From contig NZ_JABBFX010000003.1 of NCBI RefSeq assembly GCF_012927085.1, positions 868,001 through 932,000 on the forward strand: a stretch of 64,000 bases of DNA. The letters run 5' to 3'. Under the pieces are notes generated by a model. That model did not search any database, was not told the DNA's origin, and was given only the letters and a program-made list of their open reading frames with translations. Numbering within the stretch: the first letter of the stretch is position 1; the number at the start of each line of letters is the position of its first letter. This document shows positions 26,308 to 34,905 of this stretch, piece by piece. Both the position numbers and the translations under genes were made by a program. The DNA is from Ramlibacter agri. Its GTDB lineage: Bacteria; Pseudomonadota; Gammaproteobacteria; Burkholderiales; Burkholderiaceae_C.

Positions 26308-26780
26308 CCGGCACGACAGCACGCTGGGCGTGGGCCATTCGATGTTCCTGGCGCGGAACGCCCGATGCCATCTTCAGTACCGATTTCTTCACGTCGGATT
26401 CGCTGCGGGGCCTGCTCGAGGACCAGACCGGCTGGAGCATGCAGGGCCTCTGGGATTCGATCTATCCCTGGCCGGCCTCGGACTTCGGGTTCACCGGCGC
26501 GCTGGTGGCGGTGGGCCTGTTCGCCTAGCCGCTGGTGCGCAGCTGGGGCTCCGCGCTGCTGCACGGCGGCCACTGGCCGGTGGTCATGGCCTACCTGCTG
26601 TTCGTGCTGTTCTTCTACATCCCGGCCAACAACCAGGTATTCCAGGCCGCCGAAAGCTGCGTCGCGTTCTTCATCACTCTGGGTGGCTGGCTGTTCACTT
26701 CGCCCTCGCGCATGGACAAGTCGCATGGTCCGGAAGACGAAGGTCAAGCCGAGGAGGAAGGCGACACCGCGCCGTCCTGA
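26308..26780 (+). pseudogene. C-terminal remnant of an O-antigen polymerase gene (wzy remnant)
   Basis: Parallels the last ~150 codons of the intact wzy (24286-24738). STLGVGHSMFLARNA matches STLGFGNSMFLARNA, and GWSMQGLWDSIYPWPASDFG and FFYIPANNQVFQAAE follow. It is 5'-truncated, has an extra C near 26361 that shifts the frame, and an in-frame TAG at 26526-26528 where the intact gene has a Tyr codon (GLFAYLLGRSWG). The final TGA is at 26778-26780. Confidence 0.9.
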
Positions 26781-26786
26781 CGACGC

Positions 26787-26881
26787 TACAATTCGCTACT
26801 CGACGGGCGGAAGGTGTAAGACGTCGCCCTTGCCGACGTGCAAGCCGGCGTACTGCGTAAAGGCGGTGCGTCGGCTTTTTC
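26787..26881 (+). ncRNA. Candidate small RNA ending in a strong intrinsic terminator
   Basis: A -10-like TACAAT (26787-26792) is followed by a segment that can form a GGGCG/CGCCC hairpin (starting ~26804) with a GGAAGG in its loop, then the 15-bp terminator hairpin at 26842-26877 and a T run. That layout suits an ~80-nt sRNA. No good -35 is visible and no known family is recognised, so this may be only the terminator of the decayed wzy operon. Confidence 0.28.
26842..26881 (+). terminator. Intrinsic terminator
   Basis: Arms AAGCCGGCGTACTGC (26842-26856) and 26863-26877 pair over 15 bp, three of them G-U, around a 6-nt loop. TTTTT at 26876-26880 follows on the plus strand. There is no T run in the opposite direction. 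It separates the pseudogene region from the sterol-desaturase-family gene. Confidence 0.8.
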
Positions 26882-26947
26882 ATGGGCCCCTCGCGCCGGA
26901 CCCCGGCGGTATCATCTGTCACGCTTCTGTAACCGCCAGGACCACCA

Positions 26948-27901
26948 ATGCATTTGCTAGTTCAGAAAGTGTTGGCCTCGCTGCAGAACATCGGCCCGCA
27001 CATCCTGCTGAGCCTCGCCGCCCTGGTCCTCATCCTGCTCGCGGAAATCGTGTTCCTCGGGTATCGCCGGTCGTCCGTGCACCATCTCGCGCACGCGGAC
27101 GCTTCGGGCCGCCGCGACCTGCTGTCCTTCGTGCTGGACGTGACGGGCGTGCTGCGCATCCTGGGCCACGTCGTGACGCTGGGCCTGGCCTACCTGATCG
27201 GCATCTTCGTCAATCGCGCACTCAACCTGAACCTGACCGCGGCGCTCCCCAACCCGGTCATCCAGGTCGCCTTCTGGATCTTCGTCAAGAGTTTCCTCGA
27301 CTACTGGATGCACCGCTTCATGCACAAGGTGCCGATGCTGTGGGCGATCCACAAGTACCACCATTCGGCGGCGGAATTCCACGTGGTCACCGCGCATCGC
27401 GAAAGCATCCTGGTCGCGCCCTGGTCCTCGCTGTACTTCGCGCTGCCGCTGGGCATCATCGGCACGCCCACGTCCGTCTTCATCGCGGTGGCCTTCCTGA
27501 TCGAGGCCCACGCGCTGCTGGTGCACTCGCAGTTCAAGTTCAGCTGGGGCCGCCTGGGCGACCTGGTGCTGATCTCGCCGCAGGCGCATCGCGTGCACCA
27601 CTCGCTCGACCAGCGCCACTGGGGCCGCAACTACGGTTTCATGTTCTCGTTCTGGGACCACGTGTTCGGCACCTACTACGGCGACGAACTCCCTGCCGAA
27701 ATCAATATCGGCGTGGTCGGCACGCCCTACAACGAGGTCAGCTGGGTCCGCGAGATGGCCTACAGCATCAAGGCCTGCGGCGCCGAGTTCATGAACGTGA
27801 TGCACGGCCGCCCGTCCGACATGGCCTCGGAGACCAGCCCCACGGCGCAGGGCCTGCAGGCGGCCCTGGCGGAAGAACAGGAACTGAAGGTCTCGCCCTA
27901 G
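26948..27901 (+). CDS. Sterol desaturase / fatty acid hydroxylase superfamily protein
   Basis: A 317-residue membrane di-iron enzyme. The three histidine clusters are visible as HRFMH, HKYHHS and HRVHHS, with a further His in SFWDHVFG. Hydrophobic segments lie near residues 18-38, 70-90 and 155-180. Members hydroxylate or desaturate lipids, carotenoids or fatty acids. Its place in a polysaccharide locus could mean lipid tailoring, but it may simply be an unrelated insertion. A TATCAT at 26910-26915 may be its -10. Confidence 0.88.
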   Translation: MHLLVQKVLASLQNIGPHILLSLAALVLILLAEIVFLGYRRSSVHHLAHADASGRRDLLSFVLDVTGVLRILGHVVTLGLAYLIGIFVNRALNLNLTAALPNPVIQVAFWIFVKSFLDYWMHRFMHKVPMLWAIHKYHHSAAEFHVVTAHRESILVAPWSSLYFALPLGIIGTPTSVFIAVAFLIEAHALLVHSQFKFSWGRLGDLVLISPQAHRVHHSLDQRHWGRNYGFMFSFWDHVFGTYYGDELPAEINIGVVGTPYNEVSWVREMAYSIKACGAEFMNVMHGRPSDMASETSPTAQGLQAALAEEQELKVSP

Positions 27902-27908
27902 CGGGTTC

Positions 27909-29549
27909 CTAGAGAGCGTCGCCGCGCGGCGCCGGCGGCGGGCAACGCACGATCCGCAAGGCGCCCCAAGGGTACAGGTGCACCATCTCGGCGCCGAGCT
28001 TCCCGCCGAAGTGCTCGCGGCAATGCACGCTCATGCGGTCCAGGGCCCAATCCGACGCCAGCATCAGCACGCCATCCGGCCCGCGCAACCGGGTCATCAT
28101 GTCCCGGCCCGTCCGGGCCTCGGCGCAGGCCACCGAGAAGGGCGCAAGCGTGAAGGCGCCGAGGGCATAGATGCGGGCGGGGAGGCGCTCCTGGTGGCGC
28201 ACCAACGGGGCATAGATCCATTCGAACGGAAAGTTGGAGCCCCAGACGACGACGGTGTCCGCCGGGAATTTCTGGATCTCGCGCCGCCAGACCGCGGTCT
28301 GCGGCGCCTCGTCCTGCGCCAGGTCCACCAGCGGCCAGGTGTGGAAGACCGCCGCCAGCGCCAGCAAACCCGCCACCATAGAGCTGGACCAGCGCCAGGT
28401 TGGCGGGGGCTCGGGACGCCAGGCCGCCCGCAGCAGCGGCGCGAACAGCAGGGCGGCGACCAGGGGATCGTAGATCCGCAGCTGGCTCGGGCGGCCCAGG
28501 AATCCGACCAGCGCCAGTCCGGCGATGCAGAAGCCCCAGGCGAGCAGCACGCGCCGGGAGGGCAGCAGCAGCGTCGCCAGCGCGGCGCAGGCCAGCGCCC
28601 AGACGAGCCTTGGGTCCGCCAGCGACGCGACGCCCAGCCACGCGTTGCCCAGGTCGGTTTCGGTATCCCGCGCCTCGCCGAGGTCGGCCAGCACGGCACG
28701 CAGGCGCGTGGGGTCCACCAGCGCCGGATCGGCGAAGAACCAGGAGCCGACCATCTCCACGTCGTTGACCGAGAAGCCGTGGCGCGCCAGCAGGTCCGGC
28801 CGCGCCACCAGCCGCTGGGCCTGGCCGAAGTCGGTGAAAGCGGCCCGCGGCGGATTCAGTTCGTTGAACGGCCGCCACGCCTCCTGGCTGTAGGCGGTGT
28901 AGTTCATCCAGGCGGCCAGCGCGATGGCCGAAGCCAGGGCCGCGGCCGCCAGTCGGGCCTGGCGCTCGCGCGCCAGCAGGGCCCAGGGCAGCACCGGCGC
29001 GAGCACCGCCGCGACGACCAGGAATTCGTCGCGGCGCACCAGGAAGGAAGCGAAGGCCAGCAGGGCTGCGAGCCAGGGCAGCAAGGACGCACGGCGCTGC
29101 GGATAAAGCGCCAGGCAGCACGCGCTGGCTACCATCAGCAGCCCCGAAGTCACCGTGAACTGCGGGAACCACAGCGCGCGCAGCAGCAGCAGCGCGAAGA
29201 CACCCGCCGCCCCGATCACGCCCAGGCCGCATCGGAAAGCCGCCCACATCAGCACGGCTCCTGCCAGCACGAGTGCGGCATAGCCCGCGATGGTGTAGCC
29301 CAGCACGCCGTCCACGGAACCGATCGCCTGTGCGAGGTGACCCCAGAGCACGTTGGAGAAAACGATCTCCGGCGACGCAGTCGCGGCGATGCCGTAGCCA
29401 TGCGCCACCATGGCCATGCCGACGTCGTCGTTGCTTTCCCAGCGCGGCTCGACCAGCGCGCAGGCCAGCACGGTGAAGGCGGCAGCGGCGAGCAGGCACG
29501 CCAGGCCCAGGAGCGGCGCCGGCCAGCGGCGCGCGAAGATCCGCCGCAT
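27909..29549 (-). CDS. Large polytopic membrane protein, possible GT-C-type glycosyltransferase
   Basis: A 546-residue protein with about 10-12 hydrophobic segments and a soluble C-terminal part. I do not recognise a named family. The first periplasmic loop contains EPRWESNDDVGMAMV, an acidic pair in the position where GT-C enzymes carry catalytic acids, and the C-terminus resembles the periplasmic domain of such enzymes. It is the last gene of a long minus-strand operon, 8 bp after rffA. ATG 29549 is chosen; a GTG directly before it would add one residue. Confidence 0.65.
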   Translation of the reverse strand: MRRIFARRWPAPLLGLACLLAAAAFTVLACALVEPRWESNDDVGMAMVAHGYGIAATASPEIVFSNVLWGHLAQAIGSVDGVLGYTIAGYAALVLAGAVLMWAAFRCGLGVIGAAGVFALLLLRALWFPQFTVTSGLLMVASACCLALYPQRRASLLPWLAALLAFASFLVRRDEFLVVAAVLAPVLPWALLARERQARLAAAALASAIALAAWMNYTAYSQEAWRPFNELNPPRAAFTDFGQAQRLVARPDLLARHGFSVNDVEMVGSWFFADPALVDPTRLRAVLADLGEARDTETDLGNAWLGVASLADPRLVWALACAALATLLLPSRRVLLAWGFCIAGLALVGFLGRPSQLRIYDPLVAALLFAPLLRAAWRPEPPPTWRWSSSMVAGLLALAAVFHTWPLVDLAQDEAPQTAVWRREIQKFPADTVVVWGSNFPFEWIYAPLVRHQERLPARIYALGAFTLAPFSVACAEARTGRDMMTRLRGPDGVLMLASDWALDRMSVHCREHFGGKLGAEMVHLYPWGALRIVRCPPPAPRGDAL

Positions 29550-29557
29550 CACGCGGC

Positions 29558-30700
29558 CTAGGCCAGCGCTTGCCGCAGCGCCCCGGCAACGCGCTCCAGC
29601 TGTGAATCGTCCAGGCCGATCCACAGCGGCAGCCGCAGCAGCTGGGCCGAGAGCTGGTCCGTCACAGGCAGCTCGCCGACGGCGCGGCCGAAGCGGCGGC
29701 CGGCCGGCGCGCTGTGCAGCGGCACGTAGTGGAACACCGCACCGATGCCGGCCGACTTCAGCTTCTCCAGCACGGGCTGGCGCTCGATGGACGGGTCCAG
29801 CAGCACGTAGTACATGTGCGCGTTGTGGGCGCAGCCCTCGGGAACGATCGGGCGGCGCAGCAGGCCGCGCGCCTCCAGCGGCGCCAGCAGCGCGTGGTAC
29901 TTGTCCCAGAGCGCCAGCCGCTGTTCGGTGATGCGCTGCGCCTCCTGCAACTGCGCCCACAGGAAAGCGGCGGTGATCTCGCCCGGCAGGAAGGACGAGC
30001 CGACGTCCTGCCAGGTGTACTTGTCCACCTGGCCGCGGAAGAAGCGGCTGCGGTCCGTGCCCTTTTCGCGGATGATCTCGGCCCGTTCGGCCAGCGCGGG
30101 GTCGTTCACCAGCAGCGCGCCGCCTTCGCCCGAGATCACGTTCTTGGTCTCGTGGAAGCTGAAGGCGCCCAGCTCGCCGATGGCGCCCAGCGCACGGCCC
30201 TTGTAGCTGGACATCACGCCCTGGGCGGCGTCCTCCACCACCTGCAGCCCGTGCCGCTTCGCGATGGCGAGGATGGTGTCCATCTCGCAGGAGACCCCCG
30301 CGTAGTGCACGACCGCGATGGCGCGGGTGCGCGGCGTGATGGCCTCTTCGATCTTCGCCTCGTCGATGTTGAGCGTGTCGGGCCGGATGTCCACGAACAC
30401 CGGCACGCCGCCGCGCAGCACGAAGGCGTTGGCCGTGGAGACGAAGGTGTACGAGGGCATGATCACCTCGTCGCCCGGCTCGATGTCCAGCAGCAGCGCG
30501 CACATCTCCAGCGCCGCCGTGCAGGAATGCGTCAGCAGGGCCTTGCTGGCGCCGGTGGCCTGCTCGAGCCAGCCGTGGCAGCGCTTGGTAAAGGGGCCGT
30601 CGCCCGCGAGCATGTGGCCGGCGTTCGCCTCGGTGATGTACTCGAGTTCGCGGCCGGTCATGTACGGACGGTTGAAGGGAATGCGGTTGTCCACGGACAT
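29558..30700 (-). CDS. rffA: dTDP-4-amino-4,6-dideoxygalactose transaminase
   Basis: A 380-residue PLP enzyme of the DegT/DnrJ/EryC1 family, close to RffA/WecE, which aminates dTDP-4-keto-6-deoxyglucose to dTDP-Fuc4N. The Schiff-base Lys is Lys-186 in SFHETKN, the PLP-binding Asp is Asp-157 in VEDAAQGV, and the N-terminal FNRPYMTGRELEYI matches RffA. Its substrate would come from RfbB at the left end of the locus. It follows the small transporter gene with one base between. Substrate specificity is inferred from similarity. Confidence 0.9.
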   Translation of the reverse strand: MSVDNRIPFNRPYMTGRELEYITEANAGHMLAGDGPFTKRCHGWLEQATGASKALLTHSCTAALEMCALLLDIEPGDEVIMPSYTFVSTANAFVLRGGVPVFVDIRPDTLNIDEAKIEEAITPRTRAIAVVHYAGVSCEMDTILAIAKRHGLQVVEDAAQGVMSSYKGRALGAIGELGAFSFHETKNVISGEGGALLVNDPALAERAEIIREKGTDRSRFFRGQVDKYTWQDVGSSFLPGEITAAFLWAQLQEAQRITEQRLALWDKYHALLAPLEARGLLRRPIVPEGCAHNAHMYYVLLDPSIERQPVLEKLKSAGIGAVFHYVPLHSAPAGRRFGRAVGELPVTDQLSAQLLRLPLWIGLDDSQLERVAGALRQALA

Positions 30701-30701
30701 G

Positions 30702-31076
30702 TCAGCTCCTCGCGATCACGACGATGCCAAGCACCACCAGCGCGGTGCCGCCCAGCTTGGTGGCGTTCATGCCTTCGCCGAACAGCAGCACGCCGGCGGC
30801 TGGGACCAGGATGAAGTTCAGGCCGATGAAGGGATAGGCGTAGCTGATCTCGAACTTCGTCATCGCCATCATCCAGGCCACGCCCGAGAGGAAGGTGGCG
30901 GCGAGGCCCGAGATCACCCAGGGATTGAGCAGCAGGGAGACGATGAAGCCGACCTTGCTGGCAAATTCCGGCGGCAGCGGGCCGGCGGCGGAAACCTGCC
31001 AGCGCATCACCAGCTGGCTGTACACGGCGAACAGCACCGTGGCGAGGATGTAGAGGTGATCGAATGCGCGGCCCAC
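30702..31076 (-). CDS. Small four-TM transporter of the EamA/SMR type
   Basis: A 124-residue membrane protein with four hydrophobic helices (around ILATVLFAVYSQLV, WVISGLAATFLSGVAWM, IGLNFILVPAAGVLLF and GGTALVVLGIVVIA). Size and topology resemble ArnE/ArnF-like half transporters that flip undecaprenyl-phosphate sugars. GTG 31076 starts 4 bp after the upstream stop and is preferred over an extension into that gene. Neighbouring GT2 and large membrane-protein genes make a lipid-linked sugar flippase plausible. Confidence 0.75.
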   Translation of the reverse strand: MGRAFDHLYILATVLFAVYSQLVMRWQVSAAGPLPPEFASKVGFIVSLLLNPWVISGLAATFLSGVAWMMAMTKFEISYAYPFIGLNFILVPAAGVLLFGEGMNATKLGGTALVVLGIVVIARS

Positions 31077-31080
31077 GGGC

Positions 31081-31983
31081 TCACTCCAGGATTGCAAGGC
31101 CGAAGCCGGTTTTTCCATATCCGTTGCCGTTGTACAGCATGTAGCGCTGGCCGCCGTGGTCGAACACGAAGGGGTACTCGATCATCTCGCTGTCCCAGCC
31201 GGAGGGGGAGACGTCGATGCCGGCCTGCGCGTCGAGGCGGCACCAGCGCTGGCCGTCTGCCGATTCAGCATAGCCGATGCGATAGGCGTCGCCGCGGTAC
31301 GAGTACCACATGCGCCAGCGGTCCGCGTCGCGCAGCACCGAAGGGCGCGAGATCGCGTACTCGCCGTCGTGCGCGTAGTCGATCGCCACCAGGCCATGGC
31401 GCTCCCAGTGCACGCCGTCCGCCGACTCGGCGTACTTGATGTGGTAGCGGTGCTCAGGGCGGCCGTCGCGCTGCTGCCAGCCGGTGCAGGACAGGTACCA
31501 AATGCGCCAGCGCTCGCCGTCCGGCAGCACGCAGCAGCTCGCGACGAAATGCGGCTCGTGCAGCGAGCGGTCCAGCATCGGGCCGGGCGCGAAGCGCCGG
31601 AACGGCTCGCCGGCGCCGGCGACCGCGAGGCCGACGGAATTGCGGAAGGGCACCGTGACGCCCAGGTTCCAGCCGATGTAGTAAAGGTGGCGGCGCCCGC
31701 CGTGCGTGGTGAGCCAGGTGGCCATCGCGCCGCTGTCGTCGAAGGTGCCCAGCTCGCCGGGCGCCAGCACTGGCTCCCGGCCCAGCTCCAGCACCTGCTG
31801 CGGGCGCCGGATGTCGATGACCAGCGAGCCCGTGAAGCTGCGGTTGGCGGCATCACGCGAGCTGAAATAGACGCGGAACAGGTCGCCGCCCAGCGGCTCG
31901 GCGATCGGCACCGCGGCATGCGTGCGCATCCAGTCGACTTCGCCCGCGGGACAGTAGACCTGTCCCAGCTTCCGCCAGCGCAT
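31081..31983 (-). CDS. Beta-propeller glycosidase-like protein of unknown function
   Basis: A 300-residue soluble protein with repeated W/Y-D/S patterns typical of five-bladed propellers of GH43/GH130-like clans, for example WRIWYLSCTGWQ, IKYAESADGVHWERHG, WRMWYSYRGD and IGYAESADGQRW. No signal peptide. I cannot place it in a named family or point to catalytic acids with confidence. ATG 31983 overlaps the preceding stop as TGATG. It may be a nucleotide-sugar or polymer-modifying enzyme, or a non-catalytic binding protein. Confidence 0.7.
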   Translation of the reverse strand: MRWRKLGQVYCPAGEVDWMRTHAAVPIAEPLGGDLFRVYFSSRDAANRSFTGSLVIDIRRPQQVLELGREPVLAPGELGTFDDSGAMATWLTTHGGRRHLYYIGWNLGVTVPFRNSVGLAVAGAGEPFRRFAPGPMLDRSLHEPHFVASCCVLPDGERWRIWYLSCTGWQQRDGRPEHRYHIKYAESADGVHWERHGLVAIDYAHDGEYAISRPSVLRDADRWRMWYSYRGDAYRIGYAESADGQRWCRLDAQAGIDVSPSGWDSEMIEYPFVFDHGGQRYMLYNGNGYGKTGFGLAILE

Positions 31984-32648
31984 CAGATCTTCCTCAGGCG
32001 GCTGCTCGGGACGCGCGAACGTTCGGTGCCCGCGCCGATGTACACGCCTTCTGCCGGCGCATCTTCCAGCAGCAGCGTCGCGGCGCCGAGCACGCAGCGG
32101 TCGCCCACGGTGACGTGGTCGCGCAAGGTGGCGTTCACGCCGATGAAGCACTGCTCCCCGATGCGCACGCCGCCGGACACCACCACGTGCGAGGCGATGA
32201 AGGTGTGGTCGCCGATCGCGGAATGGTGGCCGATGTGGTTGCCGCTCCAGAGCGTCACGTTGTCGCCGATGCGCGCGAAAGGCTGCACCGTGTTGTCTTC
32301 GAGGATGAAGCAGTTCGCGCCGATGGCGCCCTCGTTGAGCACCGTGGCCCGCGAGCTGACGTAGCTGGCGAGCTCGTAGCCCATTGCCCGCGCCGCCAGG
32401 AACTTCTCCTTGCGCACCGCATTGAGCTTCGCATAGCTCACGGCCACGAACAGGGCGTGCTGGCCGGGCGGGAACCGCGTCGCGACTTCCTCGAAAGGCA
32501 CGACCGGCTTGCCGCAGAAGCTGGGCTCCTTCAGGAAACCCTGGTCCACGGTGAAGGCCACGACCTCGTAGCCGGAGTCGGTGCGGAAGTAGAACTCGGC
32601 CAGCTGCGCGATGTCGCCGGCGCCGAAGATGACCAGGGGCTTCTTCAC
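31983..32648 (-). CDS. NeuD/PglD-like sugar O- or N-acyltransferase
   Basis: A 221-residue enzyme with an N-terminal Rossmann-like PglD-type domain (LVIFGAGDIAQLAEFYF) and a left-handed beta-helix of hexapeptide repeats from ~residue 100 (VLNEGAIGANCFILEDNTV, HSAIGDHTFIASHVVVSGG, VTVGDRCVLGAATLLL). Such enzymes acetylate amino sugars with acetyl-CoA. With RffA in the same operon, N-acylation of a 4-amino-4,6-dideoxy sugar is a reasonable guess. GTG 32648 overlaps the upstream stop (GTGA). Confidence 0.85.
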   Translation of the reverse strand: MKKPLVIFGAGDIAQLAEFYFRTDSGYEVVAFTVDQGFLKEPSFCGKPVVPFEEVATRFPPGQHALFVAVSYAKLNAVRKEKFLAARAMGYELASYVSSRATVLNEGAIGANCFILEDNTVQPFARIGDNVTLWSGNHIGHHSAIGDHTFIASHVVVSGGVRIGEQCFIGVNATLRDHVTVGDRCVLGAATLLLEDAPAEGVYIGAGTERSRVPSSRLRKI

Positions 32649-33280
32649 TGCTGCTTCCTCACGAGGATGGTGAATTCGTACAGGCCGTAGTCGTGCAGCA
32701 GGGCGACCTGCCGCGAGTAGCGCCGCTTGCACAGGTCGAACAGCCGGCACGGGTCGGCGTAGTACAGGTCCGGTCGCATGCGGTCGGCGTCGGAGTAGGA
32801 GGTCAGGCAGTTGAAGGCGAAGCCGCGGCGGCTGGTGCGGTCCAGCACGTCCAGCGTCGTTTCCAGGTAGGCCTGCCATTCGGCGTCGCCACGCCCGAGG
32901 CGCACGTTGAAGATGCCGCTGGCCACGCCGTAGTCGGCCAACTGGTCGGGTTCGGAGGCGGCGAGAAAGCGGGCCTGGGACTGGCCGGCATGGCGCTCGC
33001 GCGCCGCCACTGCCATTTCCTCCGCCACGTCGACGCCGAGGTAGGAGAAGGCGGGGTAGCGGGTTTGCAGGAACTCGAACAGGGCGCCGTAGCCGCAGCC
33101 CAGGTCGGTCAGCGAGAACGGCTCGCCGGGCGCGATGACGCGCGCCAGCTGCTCGAAGCGCAGCACCTGGCCGCCCTCGTCCTTCCAGTCGACGCCTTGC
33201 GCGGTCTGGCCGTGCTGCGCGAGGCGGCCCGCGTAGTAGCTCGCCACCTCCTGCAGCAGTTCAGCGGGCTTGTCTTGCAT
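32645..33280 (-). CDS. Class I SAM-dependent methyltransferase
   Basis: A 211-residue methyltransferase. Motif I is LTDLGCGYGALFEFL, and the motif II acidic residue is in YLGVDVAEEM. The short size and tight operon position suggest it methylates a sugar or acyl group of the polysaccharide. It overlaps the upstream GT2 gene by 20 bp and the downstream acyltransferase gene by 4 bp. Substrate unknown. Confidence 0.87.
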   Translation of the reverse strand: MQDKPAELLQEVASYYAGRLAQHGQTAQGVDWKDEGGQVLRFEQLARVIAPGEPFSLTDLGCGYGALFEFLQTRYPAFSYLGVDVAEEMAVAARERHAGQSQARFLAASEPDQLADYGVASGIFNVRLGRGDAEWQAYLETTLDVLDRTSRRGFAFNCLTSYSDADRMRPDLYYADPCRLFDLCKRRYSRQVALLHDYGLYEFTILVRKQQ

Positions 33281-34190
33281 GCACTTTCCTCACGATGGTG
33301 TAGGGGCGGCGCTTGGTCTCGGAGAAGATCTTCGACAGGTAGATGCCCACCACCCCGATGAACGAAATGACCAGGCCGCCCAGCAGCCAGATCGAGGCCA
33401 TCACCGAAGTCCAGCCGACCAGCGGCTTGGAGAAGAACATCCAGCGTCCGACCAGGTAGCAGGTGTAGGCGAAGGCGAGCGCCGAGATCGACAGGCCGAT
33501 GTAGAAGATGCTCACCAGCGGAGCGTTGCTGAAGGAGGTGACCGAGTTCACCAGCAGCGACATCTTGCGCCGGAACGTGTAGGTGGTCTCGCTGGTGGCG
33601 TGCTTGTGCACCGTGTGCGGCCGCTGGTCGAAACCCGTGATGTGCCACAGGCCCGCCATGAACACTTCGCGCTCGTCGTGCAGCAGCAGGGCATCGACGT
33701 AGCGGCGCGTCATGAGCCGCGCCGTCACGATGTTGCCCGGCAGCGCCAGCCCCGTCAGCCAGCGCACGAGGACGTAGAACCAGGCGCCGGTCCAGCGCTC
33801 GAACCAGTTGCCCTTGCGCTGCTCCTGCACGCCGTACACCACGTCGCAGCCTTCGGTTTCCAGCAGGCGGGTGAAGGACAGCAGGTATTCCGGTTCCTCC
33901 TCGAGGTCGCTGTCAATCAGGAACACGCGCTCGCCCTTCGCATGCGCGAGCCCGGTCATCATGGCCTTGTGGTGGCCGAAGTTGCGCGAGAGGTCGACCA
34001 CGACCACGTGGTCGTCGGCCTCCATCAGCGCCAGCGCCCGCTCCAGGCTGTCGTCCGGCGAACCGTCGTTGACGAGGACGATTTCGTAGTCGTCTCCGGC
34101 CACCCGGCGGGCGGCGTCGCCGGCGCGCCGGTGGAATTCCGCCACATAGGGCGCGGACTGGTAGAGCGTCGCGACGATCGACAGCTTCAT
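33261..34190 (-). CDS. GT2 polyprenyl-phosphate glycosyltransferase (ArnC/GtrB/DPM-like)
   Basis: A 309-residue enzyme with a GT-A domain ([45 protein letters not shown]) and two C-terminal transmembrane helices (~230-255 and 265-290) ending in a basic tail. This is the architecture of enzymes that move a sugar from a nucleotide donor to undecaprenyl phosphate. Together with the 4-TM protein and the 546-residue membrane protein in the same operon it could form a three-component Gtr/Arn-like side-chain system. ATG 34190 overlaps the wbqC-like stop. Confidence 0.9.
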   Translation of the reverse strand: MKLSIVATLYQSAPYVAEFHRRAGDAARRVAGDDYEIVLVNDGSPDDSLERALALMEADDHVVVVDLSRNFGHHKAMMTGLAHAKGERVFLIDSDLEEEPEYLLSFTRLLETEGCDVVYGVQEQRKGNWFERWTGAWFYVLVRWLTGLALPGNIVTARLMTRRYVDALLLHDEREVFMAGLWHITGFDQRPHTVHKHATSETTYTFRRKMSLLVNSVTSFSNAPLVSIFYIGLSISALAFAYTCYLVGRWMFFSKPLVGWTSVMASIWLLGGLVISFIGVVGIYLSKIFSETKRRPYTIVRKVHARQAR

Positions 34191-34879
34191 GCGACGTACC
34201 TCATGGAGCGCGGCGCGTTGCGCCCGCAGTTGAACAGCAGGTCCAGCACCGTCACGCCGTGGGCGAAGCCGCCCCACAGCTGCGGGTACTCGGGGTAGCC
34301 CGCGTAGTCGAACCAGGTGAGCTGGATACCCAGGTCCTCGAACACCCGCGGCTCGATGTAGTCGCGCGCCGCGGGTCCGGAAACGTATTCGGTGCCGCCG
34401 GCCTGCCGGCACAGGTCGGCCAACTTTTCGGTCTTGCCGTCCGCGAGCTGGTATTGCGAGGAATCGGACAGCACGGTGCGGATGCCCAGGTAGGCGCAGA
34501 CCGCCTCCAGCAGCCGCCGGTTCAGCGCCGAGAGCAGCGTGAAGCGCTCCTGCAGGAAGATCGGCTCCAGCCAGCCGGCGATCTCGCCGAAGTGCGGGGC
34601 ACGCCGGTAGTTCTGCGCCAGCGCCTTCCAGTGGTCGGCCGCCCAGTCCTCGCCGTCTATCTCGGTCTCGTAGATGGTCTGGTGGTACTTGCCCTTCACC
34701 CGCACCGGCACCGTGAGCCACTGCAGGCCCTGCGGCGTCTTGATCTGGTTGCGGTTGCGCCAGTCGCGGCGGGTGTACTGCATGTCGTCGTACAGGATGA
34801 ATTCATCCACCGACGCGATCATGTCGAAATAGCCCTTCCAGGGAATGTAGTTGGATTGGACGATCGCTACCCGTTTCAT
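34187..34879 (-). CDS. WbqC-family protein
   Basis: A 230-residue member of the WbqC family, found in O-antigen and other polysaccharide or nonribosomal clusters; its biochemical role is not settled, though an aminoacyl/acyl-transfer-type reaction has been proposed. Signature stretches are [38 protein letters not shown] and WLTVPV. It overlaps the GT2 gene by 4 bp (ATGA) and follows the acyltransferase copy B by 26 bp. Confidence 0.88.
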   Translation of the reverse strand: MKRVAIVQSNYIPWKGYFDMIASVDEFILYDDMQYTRRDWRNRNQIKTPQGLQWLTVPVRVKGKYHQTIYETEIDGEDWAADHWKALAQNYRRAPHFGEIAGWLEPIFLQERFTLLSALNRRLLEAVCAYLGIRTVLSDSSQYQLADGKTEKLADLCRQAGGTEYVSGPAARDYIEPRVFEDLGIQLTWFDYAGYPEYPQLWGGFAHGVTVLDLLFNCGRNAPRSMRYVA

Positions 34880-34905
34880 CGGGGCGTATTGTCCTCTACG
34901 GCCCT

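Noticed and set aside
25780..26800. Insertion sequence or transposase as the cause of the pseudogene cluster
   Set aside because: No transposase-like frame, terminal inverted repeats or target duplication are visible; simple deletion between polysaccharide genes explains the structure.
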